Below, piece by piece: positions 35,301 through 41,849 of a stretch of DNA of 64,000 nucleotides. The translations under genes and the position numbers were made by a program. The DNA is taken from contig CM023541.1 of NCBI GenBank assembly GCA_013350335.1, positions 40,788,739 through 40,852,738 of the forward strand, written 5' to 3'. The notes under the pieces are model-generated. The model was not told the DNA's origin. It saw only the letters and a list, made by a program, of their open reading frames with translations, and made no database searches. Each line of letters starts with the position of its first letter. The first letter of the stretch is position 1. The stretch comes from Chimonanthus salicifolius (Eukaryota; Streptophyta; Magnoliopsida; Laurales; Calycanthaceae).

Positions 35301-37897
35301 GTTACCTTGGGATCAAGTAGCTGATCCTCATGATAGTACCTGTGCTCAGGTTATACATCCAAAGCACGAAACATTCTCCAATGATTGGGTGCCAATCACA
35401 GCAATAAGAGAGTGCCAGGACGAAAAGGAACAATTTCTTGGTATGCCTATAATATTTGCCTCTGCATTTGGAATGAAATGTGGTGATTGTTGGCTTTAAT
35501 TTTCTGCATTGTAGCTGAGGTGATATTTTGTTCTACAGACACTGTTGAAATGGGGAAAGATTTGGAGATAGGAGTACCTAGAAATCAAGATTCTCAGCTT
35601 GAATCGTTTCCAAAGGAGGTCAACATAACAGGAACAAAACAAGATAAATTGCTTCAGCAAGATCACAAGAAAAACAAACAACCAAATGAGGGGCTTCTGA
35701 AACTCGATGGCAAGCACCCATTCAAAAAACTGAGGGCCCAACCTGCTGATCTGATTGGTGCAATTGCCAACAGCAATACTGATTCTTGGATGGACAACAG
35801 GCTTACTGAGGCTCCAAACAGCACCTCTAAGATCTCAGAAACAAAAGATAAGGCAACTCCCGATGCTAAAGAGCTGCCATCTCTTGAATTGAGTTTGAAG
35901 AGATTGAGATCAGCTGGAGATGTAGGTACCACTCATGATGACAGAAATGTTTTAAGACATTCAGATATGTCAGCTTTCTCAAGGTGTGAATAATAAAATC
36001 AGTTTCTAAAAAAACTCATGAAAAGTTGTTCATGCATGTTGCCAAAAAAAAAAGTTCTTAAACTATATTGCCATGCAGATATAATACTGCAGCAGCTGCT
36101 ACTCAGAGTCCCACAGGACTTGGAGGAAGCAATTCTCTTCCACTTGAAAATAGCTCAGAAGCAGTGAAGATGGAACCAACACATAATTTGGCCTCCAGTT
36201 CAAATGCCACTCCTCTGAACCAGCTCTCCAATGGAAGTAGCAACAATAATGATATGGGTTCTACTACCAACAATGCTTTCACCAAGCCAGCAGCTCTTAA
36301 GGACAGGTCAGCATCCACCTCAGCAGCCAAGTGTGCACACCCGACCTCTGCTTTCCAACCTCTGCAGCTCTCTCGTGCTGGCCTGTTGCAACAAATCATA
36401 CCAGAGAAGGTTGTGGATGTGTCTGTTACAGCAGTGGGGAAGCCAAGAGGGGCACATCTTGAGGTCCAAGTACAGAACCACCATCATCATTATCACCACA
36501 TCCACAGCATGCAGCAGCCACCAGATCATGATGACTTGTCCCTGAAAAACATGGCAGCAGCTGCCCCACTATGTGGCTCGTCTAATGAGTTTGGTGGGCA
36601 TGTGGAAGGTAATGGAGGAAACTACAGCGTGAATGGAAGTGTATCAGGCAGTAACCATGGGAGCAATGGGCAAAATGGAAGCAGCACTGCTGTGAACACT
36701 AGGGGGGTGAACATGGAGGGCGACAATGGGATAGCTGGAAAGAGTGGGCCTGCTGGTGGCAGTGTTAGTGGCAGTGGCAGTGGTAGTGGTGTGGATCAAA
36801 ACCGGTTTGCACAAAGAGTAGCCGCTTTAACCAAATTCCGTCAAAAGAGGAAGGAGAGATGCTTTGAAAAGAAGGTAAACTACTTTCAGTCGCAACCATT
36901 CTCTCTCTAATAGAACATGGCATAGTTTAAGATACTCAACAAACCATGTCTTGAAACTCAGCAAACCTTGTGTGAATCACCCGATATGTACTAGCAGAGT
37001 GGTTCACAATATGGTTTGCCTTCATAAGGGACTAGACAGTAAACAGAGGTCACACTAAAATTCCACTACATGTTTAAACCAAATGCAGATATTTTGAACT
37101 GTGGACAATTGCTATGACAGATCCCTTTTGAGTCCGCATGAATAGTAACCCTCAGTTTTCAAAAAATCACCCATGAGACATTTTGGAAGGGCCAAGATCC
37201 AATGCTAGTTGAGTATTAGCTCTACATGGATGTTGATGAATCTAGCATCATGGATGCACACAACCATATTATCTAAGTTTCATTGTCCTTTGTCTTGACA
37301 AGAGACATTTTGGAAGGGGCCAAGATCCAATGCTAGTTGAGTATTAGCTCTACATGGATGTTGATGAATCTAGCATCATGGATGCACACAACCATATTAT
37401 CTAAGTTTCATTGTCCTTTGTCTTGACAAGAGACATTTTGGAAGGGGCCAAGATCCAATGCTAGTTGAGTATTAGCTCTACACTGATGTTGACGAAGGTA
37501 GCATCATGGATGCACAAACCATTCTATCTAAAATTTCATTGTCCTTTGTCTTGACCATTGTAAGCTGAGAAATGTATTAAGTGGTTGTGAACTTCCAACC
37601 AAGACTGCAAATTTGGACAGTCTGGGAGTACATTTATCATGGTGTTCTATTATTCAATCCCTTTTTACTTATCATTGGATCCTTGGCCTTTTTTACATAC
37701 GAGGACATCTCTCAATCACATAGTTGCACACATTTTTCAATTTGTAGAGGATTGGATGGAATTGGGCTTTTTGTTTCTTCGGCTTTCAGGTGCGATACCA
37801 AAGCAGGAAGAGGCTGGCAGAGCAGCGGCCACGTGTGCGGGGGCAATTTGTGCGACAGAATGTGTATGAAAACACGAACCGGGACACTGATTGCTAA
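14158..37897 (+). CDS. PRR37: Pseudo-response regulator, PRR7/PRR37 clade (5' partial, spliced)
   Basis: Circadian-clock transcriptional repressor; PRR7-type proteins act in the nucleus on morning clock genes. Seven exons join in frame: 14158-14319, 14439-14572, 14773-14934, 35254-35440, 35539-35983, 36079-36874 and 37790-37897 (stop TAA). They give 664 residues after the missing 5' exon(s). Visible domains: most of the pseudo-receiver ([19 protein letters not shown], where Glu at 14235-14237 replaces the phospho-accepting Asp; then [17 protein letters not shown]), a Ser/Gly/Asp-rich linker, an EAR-like LELSL (35883-35897), a His/Gly/Ser/Asn-rich middle, and a C-terminal CCT motif ([14 protein letters not shown] / [18 protein letters not shown]) split by the last intron. 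No stop or frameshift occurs in any exon and all introns start GT and end AG, so it looks functional. The third intron in view is 20.3 kb. PRR73/APRR7 naming is equally possible. Confidence 0.95.
14439..14572 (+). CDS. PRR37: PRR exon B (receiver end)
   Basis: Acceptor gtgtgcag ends at 14438 and donor GTAAGT starts at 14573. It encodes [20 protein letters not shown], then [16 protein letters not shown] and QHVWRRCHS. The usual MMSSHDSM reads MMSCHDSM here (Ser to Cys). Confidence 0.94.
14773..14934 (+). CDS. PRR37: PRR exon C (acidic Ser/Gly linker)
   Basis: Acceptor ctttctcag ends at 14772. The donor is the less common GTGTGA at 14935. It encodes [17 protein letters not shown] through [14 protein letters not shown], the conserved linker after the receiver. 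This donor opens the 20.3-kb intron. Confidence 0.93.
14935..15470. other. Start of the long PRR intron, no gene
   Basis: Low-complexity AT-rich intron with no coding similarity or recognisable repeat. It ends at the poly(T) of a reversed LINE tail. Confidence 0.6.
15471..15556 (-). mobile_element. Very short LINE 3' tail
   Basis: On the minus strand it reads ...TTAATGATATATTTATGTCTCTGTTTC followed by poly(A), the usual look of a plant LINE 3' end. It abuts the truncated LTR that starts at 15557. No clear target-site duplication. Confidence 0.5.
15557..15864 (-). repeat. Truncated 3' LTR of chromodomain-like element copy 1
   Basis: It corresponds to the outer part of 17102-17857. Its distal end is missing at 15557, where a LINE tail abuts. 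Confidence 0.78.
16086..16475 (-). CDS. Chromodomain-like protein fragment of LTR element copy 1
   Basis: A 129-residue open frame. It opens with a Pro/Asp-rich segment ([20 protein letters not shown]), then [37 protein letters not shown] and [20 protein letters not shown]. The pattern I-x-E-x-I-L-x-E-x-V...Y-x-V-x-W-K fits the first strands of a chromodomain, the targeting module at the end of chromovirus integrases. The same C-terminal sequence recurs, diverged, at 33367-33600. No start inside the window can be trusted; it probably continues from upstream frames. Function is inferred, not proven. Confidence 0.55.
   Translation of the reverse strand: MIMWRTSHHVQGPTPSPLSPTPHQHDPDLDPLADLPDPLHDPRSAPVQPTQHVPSLPSLPPKREKIEFILVEEVVFTVVGHQIYSVTWKPYLLECELKRLAPDLLERFRILVSSEAHSTQILLLPAIQS
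17102..17857 (-). repeat. 5' LTR of chromodomain-like element copy 1
   Basis: 756 bp, TG...CA ended. It matches 15557-15864 over its outer 300 bp (gcttacatcttatttataat, atgcaaatgatcaaaatac). It contains a four-fold ttttggatgatctgggacgag-type subrepeat at about 17360-17450. Confidence 0.8.
17858..20042 (+). mobile_element. LINE D, 3' half with RNase H, interrupted by a hAT MITE
   Basis: Plus-strand RT C-terminus: [20 protein letters not shown] and [12 protein letters not shown] (18320-18450), then [20 protein letters not shown] (18700-18770), a degraded zf-RVT region with [18 protein letters not shown] (19180-19230), and an RNase H start ([10 protein letters not shown], about 19488). It ends in a poly(C) then poly(A) run (about 20007-20042). 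Frames are broken. The 402-bp MITE at 17905-18306 splits it; the LINE sequence gaattacc is duplicated at both MITE ends. Confidence 0.82.
17905..18306. mobile_element. hAT-type MITE built of CCCGACCC/GGGTCGGG words
   Basis: Ends are TAGGGGTGAAA and, on the other strand, TAGGGCTGAAA. An exact 8-bp duplication gaattacc flanks it (17897-17904 and 18307-18314), the hAT signature length. The interior is almost entirely gggtcgggttggg words in both orientations, including an internal 48-bp duplication (about 18026-18108). No coding capacity. Confidence 0.88.
20043..20346 (+). mobile_element. Copia RT fragment
   Basis: The plus strand encodes [20 protein letters not shown] and PNLSHVM (20118-20205), the conserved block at the RT/RNase H junction of Ty1/copia. 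The rest is unclear. Copia B (20347-29924) is inserted right after it. Confidence 0.7.
20347..20665 (-). repeat. 3' LTR of Copia B
   Basis: It starts TGTAGAAGATAATAATAGG and ends CCCACAACA on the plus strand. It aligns with 29579-29924. Confidence 0.92.
22711..23094 (+). mobile_element. 5'-truncated RNase H-bearing LINE in Copia B integrase
   Basis: 384 bp, flanked by a 17-bp duplication aacacagcttcgg[g/a]cca (22694-22710, 23095-23111). It encodes the RNase H end [20 protein letters not shown] (GDS aspartate). It ends gttaccgctcaaaaaaaatt. The same RNase H sequence occurs at 43455-43640, so both belong to one LINE family. Confidence 0.92.
23465..23659 (+). mobile_element. 5'-truncated LINE tail in Copia B
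   Basis: 195 bp, non-coding, ending ttaatcgtcaatgtttcaaaaataaa. It is flanked by a 19-bp duplication aaaataatgaaaaccagtg (23446-23464, 23660-23678) that interrupts copia integrase sequence. Confidence 0.88.
24789..25244. mobile_element. Stowaway-like MITE (Tc1/mariner type)
   Basis: 456 bp with ends CTCCCTCCGTCCCAAAATAC and, on the other strand, CTGCTCCCTTCGTACCAAAA. TA lies at both sides (24787-24788, 25245-25246). CTCCCTCCGT is the classic Stowaway terminus. It interrupts the gag of Copia B between the FALLGGLN segment and the upstream gag. Confidence 0.88.
26285..29386 (-). mobile_element. 3.1-kb solo LTR, probably chromovirus (Del/Tekay-like)
   Basis: It starts TGTCACAGCCCGACCC and ends GGGCCATTACA, flanked by an exact 5-bp duplication acaga (26280-26284, 29387-29391). 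No internal retroviral genes lie between. Read on the minus strand it runs TGTAATGGCCC...GGGTCGGGCTGTGACA, the style of long LTRs of Del/Tekay chromoviruses; that family call and the orientation are tentative. The interior contains accatgggac-type short repeats (26620-27250) and a tandem array (27896-28165). Confidence 0.85.
27896..28165. repeat. Tandem array inside solo LTR
   Basis: Units of roughly 45-65 bp with the core atatcacgtgagggac followed by gcacc or catacc and taccacg-type words, repeated about five to six times with drift. The core includes CACGTG. More distant copies flank it at 27660 and 27720. Confidence 0.8.
29579..29924 (-). repeat. 5' LTR of Copia B
   Basis: It starts TGTAGAAAATAATAATAGG and ends GCAACA. 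It is slightly longer than its partner because of an extra copy of the aaagaatgatcaattacaat unit (about 29755-29815). Confidence 0.92.
29930..31085. other. No gene; AT-rich and repeat-like DNA
   Basis: No protein similarity on either strand. A two-copy tandem duplication of about 85 bp (gtcttcaaggag...cattaagtgcatacccatg) lies at about 30550-30690. The short open frames here have no recognisable motif. Confidence 0.5.
31086..31440 (-). repeat. LTR remnant related to the chromodomain-like elements
   Basis: gacataggacaaggggatagggtaaatgcctaatgtggtt at 31084-31123 matches the start of the LTR at 17102 (gcaggacagggatatggtaa, ccctaaatgcccaatgtgg) in the same orientation. Similarity fades after about 200 bp. 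Probably a third, decayed copy. Confidence 0.55.
31465..32457 (+). repeat. 5' LTR of chromodomain-like element copy 2
   Basis: 993 bp. It aligns with 33844-34906 throughout (tccataattaggattttatt, ggagcgattcctttggcgtg-like segments). The second LTR has about 70 extra bp near 34060-34170, including a short duplication of gcgtgaggcccttttggc. Confidence 0.92.
32670..33600 (+). pseudogene. Knuckle / Pro-rich / chromodomain-like ORF of LTR element copy 2 (broken)
   Basis: Read in pieces on the plus strand. 32708-32903 encodes [20 protein letters not shown] then [16 protein letters not shown], a perfect C-x2-C-x4-H-x4-C knuckle of Gag type. 33060-33120 has [15 protein letters not shown]. 33193-33507 encodes a Pro/His-rich stretch, then [29 protein letters not shown] and [17 protein letters not shown] follows at about 33522-33560. 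Stops and frameshifts separate the pieces. Copy 1 (16086-16930, minus) shares the N-terminal LN/T-RLE-like segment and the whole C-terminal part. The protein could bind element RNA (knuckle) and chromatin (chromodomain); this is inference. Confidence 0.6.
33844..34906 (+). repeat. 3' LTR of chromodomain-like element copy 2
   Basis: 1063 bp partner of 31465-32457, preceded directly by the polypurine tract and followed by the ctttt duplication. Confidence 0.92.
34912..35253. other. End of the long PRR intron
   Basis: Unique-looking intron DNA with T-rich acceptor tttcaatttacag at 35241-35253. No gene or repeat recognised. Confidence 0.6.
35254..35440 (+). CDS. PRR37: PRR exon D
   Basis: Acceptor caatttacag ends at 35253 and donor GTATGC starts at 35441. 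It encodes [25 protein letters not shown] and [12 protein letters not shown], all characteristic of the PRR7/37 clade. It joins exon C in phase 0 after a 20.3-kb gap. Confidence 0.94.
35539..35983 (+). CDS. PRR37: PRR exon E (EAR-like motif)
   Basis: Acceptor ttctacag ends at 35538 and donor GTGTGA starts at 35984. It encodes (D)[19 protein letters not shown] through [16 protein letters not shown]. The LELSLKR segment at 35883-35903 fits the LxLxL EAR repressor pattern that recruits TOPLESS-type corepressors in related PRRs. Confidence 0.94.
36079..36874 (+). CDS. PRR37: PRR exon F (variable region and first half of CCT)
   Basis: Acceptor ccatgcag ends at 36078 and donor GTAAAC starts at 36875. 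It begins with the split Arg codon, then [19 protein letters not shown] run of His ([12 protein letters not shown], near 36480), the [19 protein letters not shown] block and a Gly/Ser repeat follow. It ends in the CCT motif at FEKK. Confidence 0.95.
37175..37556 (+). repeat. Three-copy ~128-bp tandem repeat in last PRR intron
   Basis: Copies start with gagacattttggaag at 37175, 37302 and 37430. The first two are almost identical. The third shows a few substitutions (ctgatgttgacgaaggtag) and a short deletion. The array sits between the two exons that make the CCT motif and ends about 230 bp before the acceptor. Confidence 0.92.
37790..37897 (+). CDS. PRR37: PRR last exon G (second half of CCT)
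   Basis: Acceptor ggctttcag ends at 37789. It encodes [35 protein letters not shown] and stop TAA at 37895-37897. The basic RYQSRK...RPRVRGQFV core, which includes the nuclear-localisation part of CCT, is intact. Confidence 0.95.
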   Translation: MRYQSRKRLAEQRPRVRGQFVRQNVYENTNRDTDC

Positions 37898-38102
37898 TCT
37901 TCGTGGAATTACCTGTGCAATTATGTAGATGAGGTCAGCAATAGTACTTTAGTCTGCCAGCGAAGAGAAAATCATTATAGTAGATATAGAAAAAATATGG
38001 AAAACCATTGTTGGATGCTAAAACTGTGACATTAACAATGTCTATGGTAGGAACCTGATCTTCATGGAAGGTCCCTTGAAAGGGAAGCCTTCCTCTCTCT
38101 TA

Positions 38103-38108
38103 AATAAA
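38103..38108 (+). terminator. Candidate poly(A) signal of PRR gene
   Basis: AATAAA lies 206 bp after the stop codon, followed by a T/G-rich stretch (tgttgcttttgttggcttg). It is the first canonical signal downstream of the gene. Confidence 0.5.
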
Positions 38109-38613
38109 GTTGTAATTGTTGCTTTTGTTGGCTTGTTAGTGTCAAGATGTGTTCATACAGATGAAGCGATTGTTAAAAGCTAAGCATCCCCTGCAGGGAT
38201 GTTGCTCATCACCATAATTCTCATCTGAAGAGAATCTGCAGTATATATTTATGGTAATTATACTCATGTGAGGAAAGAAATGTATTGCAGGTGTGAAGCC
38301 AACAGTACTCTGTACTTCAGCTGGCTTCTGGGTAGTGCACTGGACAGGTAAAAGCTTGGGCAACAACGACCAAGTGAAGCGCTCCTAAATTGCAGGTCGC
38401 ATGTTTTTCTAGGTATCATCTATCTAATGTAAGTCCACATCGACAGTCCAAATTGCTCTCTTGACCACTCATGTCCCCAATAACGTAAATTCCTCCAGAA
38501 TACAGTGAACTTCGAGGTGAGGGGATTCCCAACCAAAGGACGTTTCTAATGCAATTGTGCAGGATTCTCCCAGTGACACTTTGAAAAGAGAAGATATGGT
38601 ATGTTAGTAAGGT
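38109..38613. other. Intergenic, no gene
   Basis: Probable remainder of the PRR 3' region. No coding similarity on either strand. It ends at the tgact target site of Copia E. Confidence 0.5.
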
Positions 38614-38618
38614 TGACT

Positions 38619-39318
38619 TGTTTTTATGTGGAGAAAGTGCAATTTAAATATTATAATAATAAATAAAATAAAATAAAATGGCTTGGCGGTCAAGAACCTA
38701 CCTGAGATGCAGGAGGTCTTGGGTCAAGTCACTCTCAACACAAAAGGGCCTCCCTATAGTGTTAGACAGTGTGTGGATAGAGCAGTTAACACATGTTCTA
38801 AGGATTAGTCAAGTGCTCTAAGAGGCCTGGACACCTTGGTCTTCAAAAAAAAAATATACCACACAATGCAAAACAAATTTAACATGGTTCAGCATTTGAT
38901 GCCCATGTCCACAGGTAAAAGGGATGATGACTTCACTAATCAGAATAGAGAAAAAAAAATGAAGAATTATAATGTGCTCAACACAAACCCAAAGGCTCAT
39001 TCTCTCAAACTCACAATCAAAGAACCTGAAAATTACAAAAAAAGAATTTCCACAAATCTCTCTTAAAACCCTCTCAAAAAATACCCAAAGGAAAATTTCT
39101 AAATTTCTGTCTTGCAACTGAATGTCTAAGCTTCTTTTGTAGATTTTGGATCTTCAAAATTTATAGTTCAATAAAATAATAAAAGAAAAAGGAAACGAAG
39201 AGAGATAAAACTTGAGCCATCCACAAAGTTGACCATTGTTGGGCTTCCAATTACATGCATCACATGTGTTGACTGCTACAGGGTCAATGGTTACCAAACC
39301 CAACCTTCTAATTCAACA
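38619..39318 (-). repeat. 3' LTR of Copia E (carries a SINE)
   Basis: It begins TGTTTTTATGTGGAGAAAGTG and ends AATTCAACA on the plus strand. It is longer than its partner because of the SINE at 38678-38855. Confidence 0.9.
38678..38855 (+). mobile_element. tRNA-derived SINE in Copia E LTR
   Basis: Pol III A-box-like tggcttggcggtcaagaacc (38679-38698) and B-box-like ggtcttgggtcaagtc (38715-38730) stand about 35 bp apart. The body ends ggtcttcaaaaaaaaaat. It is absent from the partner LTR at the same place (about 44945), which marks it as an insertion. No clear target-site duplication. Confidence 0.75.
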
Positions 39319-39674
39319 ATCTTCACCTTGGTGAGAGTTTCAGCTAACCCTTTGGTGCTAATCAACCATTTTTATCATTGGGTGCCAAATGCTTCTACTA
39401 CAAATTGATTTAGTCCAAGCAATGCTTGAACTTCTCAACAACTGGCTTTGTCATCATCTCTACAGGCATTGCCTTTAGTGTGAACCTTTTTCAAAGAGAT
39501 ACCATTATCTTAAATCACTTCCTGTGGTGAAAGCTGCACATGAATGGCTTTGGTTCTTACACAGTAAACTTAATACTTTGCAAAATGTATTGCACTTTGA
39601 CTATCACTGAAGACATAAGGTTTGTCTTGTGGCAAACCAAGCTTACCAACGAAACCTCTTAACTAAATGGCTAC

Positions 39675-40040
39675 TGTGATGATCCGACCCTATCCCATTG
39701 TGATATTGTCCGCTTTGGGTCTCACGTAGCTGGGTGTTACAATCCACACCCCCTTAGACCAGAGTCGTCCCCGGCTCTGTCATCTCACACACCAACAGGT
39801 AAGTCACACAAGTAGAGAGCCCACACAGTCCGATTGTTGAACCGTGTTCTGATACCACTTGTGACGACCCGACTCTACCCCATTGTGATATTGTCCGCTT
39901 TGGGCTCCATGTGGGCGCTTGCACAGTTTTACTTTGGCCCTGGCCCAAAAGGCCTCACAATTATATAAAGTCCATCATCCCCAACCAGCTGGGTGATGTG
40001 GGACTTTTTTCCGCATCCCGAGCTGCAACTGGGTGTTACA
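39675..40040 (-). mobile_element. TRIM-like element in Copia E RNase H
   Basis: Direct repeats tgtga[t/c]ga[t/c]ccga...ccccattgtgatattgtccgc begin at 39675 and 39860, and both end gggtgttaca (39741, 40040). The left repeat is 67 bp and the right 181 bp, so the left has an internal deletion. Between them lies ctgatacca (39849-39857), the complement of the tRNA-Met primer site, next to the right repeat. It has no coding capacity, and flanks show no duplication. Confidence 0.75.
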
Positions 40041-41849
40041 GTTTGTCATCGCTTTTGTGGCTACCATATACTTTGCCTATGTAGGAGACAAAGCGATTAT
40101 CGATTGTAACATTGACTTTCTACATATGGGACCACTTGTAGGAGTGAAAACATATAGCCTATTGTTGATCTTCTTTTGTCAAGATCACCTACATAGTTGA
40201 AATCTACGTAACCAAGAAAATTGCTATTTTGACATTGTTCCTATTAAACATAAGCAAAACATCCTGTGTACCTTTCAAGTAACACAAAATCCACTTAACG
40301 TCTTGCCAATAAGCTTTTCCTAGATTTGCCATATATCTGCCAACCACACTTGTGCATGTGAGATGTCTAGCTTGGGATACATCATGGTGTACATAATGCT
40401 ATCAACTGCACTTAAATATGGAACCTTTGATATGTACTCTTCATCATCATCTATGGTTGGTGACATATACCTTTGATATGTACTCTCTTCATCATCTATG
40501 GTTGGTGACTATGTCACAGATAACTTGAAATAGACTACTAATAGACTTAACTTGAAATAGACTACTAATAGACTACTAATGGATGCTCACTGTCTTACAA
40601 TTCTCATCAATACCAAAACACTCCAGAACATTTTCAATGTACTTCCTTTAAGACAAATACAACCTACCCATTTTTCTCTCCTTCATCTCAAACTCACTAT
40701 TGAATTACAGTTTTTAACTTGTTTATTTCAGACATGTTCTTTGCAGCGATTATCAGATCATCAACATATATCACCAAATAAATGAAAGAATTATCTAAAA
40801 GCTTCTTAAAGTAAACGCTTATGCCATTGTCTAGGAGATTGTCTCAAGTCATAAAAAGATTTCTTTAATTTGCATACATGATCTTCTTTACCTTTAGCCT
40901 TAAAATCTTCTGGCTAATGCATATAAATATCATCCTCTAAGTTGTCTTGTGAAAATGTTGTCTTGTTCCATTCAAGGTTATGTAATGCAACTATGGCTAG
41001 CAAAGTATGAATAGAAGTTTGTGAGAAGATTTCACTGAAGTCAATACCTTCTTGTTGTGCATAGCCCTTTCCAACCAAACTCTCTTTATATATCACATCA
41101 CTAGCACTAGAAGATGTTTCTTTCTTTCTAAAAGCCCATTTGAAACAAAAAACTTTCTTTCCACTTTATCTGCTCCTCGAGGGCAACTTGCCATTGACTG
41201 GAATTAGTGTCTTCCAATGCTTCCTGAACTGTTGATGGTTATCCATGTTCTATCGACAATGCATAGGCAACCATATCTAAATATGTTTGGGTTTTCAAAC
41301 CCTTTGCATTCTCCAAGTCTTGTACATCTACAATTGCTATACCTCCTTGGTTGATCTGGCACATCTGGCACATCTTACATGTCTATGGAAGTTTCTGAAC
41401 TAGTATATGGATTGTTATTAATTGACTGATTATCAACTTCGAATTCCACCTGAATTTTGTTATGTTCTTTTGGTTTGTTTAAGTTCACTTTATAGATTAT
41501 CAAACCGAGCATCCTTGTTGACAATTACCCTCAATTTTCAGGACACCATAACCTGTAATCTTTAACATCTTTCTCATAACTAGGAAAGATACATTTTTTG
41601 GTTCTAGGCTTCAACTTATCAATATTCATGTAAACCTGAATAGGACAACTAAATATATGAAAATCAGAATAATCTAGAGGATTGCCAGACCATACCTCGT
41701 ATGGAGTCTTCAAGTCTAATGCAATACTGGGCAATCTATTGATCAGGACAAAAAAATAGTTGTATTGACTGCCTTTACCCATAACTACTTTGATAAAACT
41801 GGCATTGCTTGGCATACTACAAGCTTTTTCCAAAACTATTTTGTTCAAT

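Noticed and set aside
35496..36529. Several minus-strand frames of 69-98 codons
   Set aside because: Antisense shadows of PRR exons E and F.
38678..38740. tRNA gene
   Set aside because: Same reasoning: A/B boxes of a SINE within an LTR, no cloverleaf.
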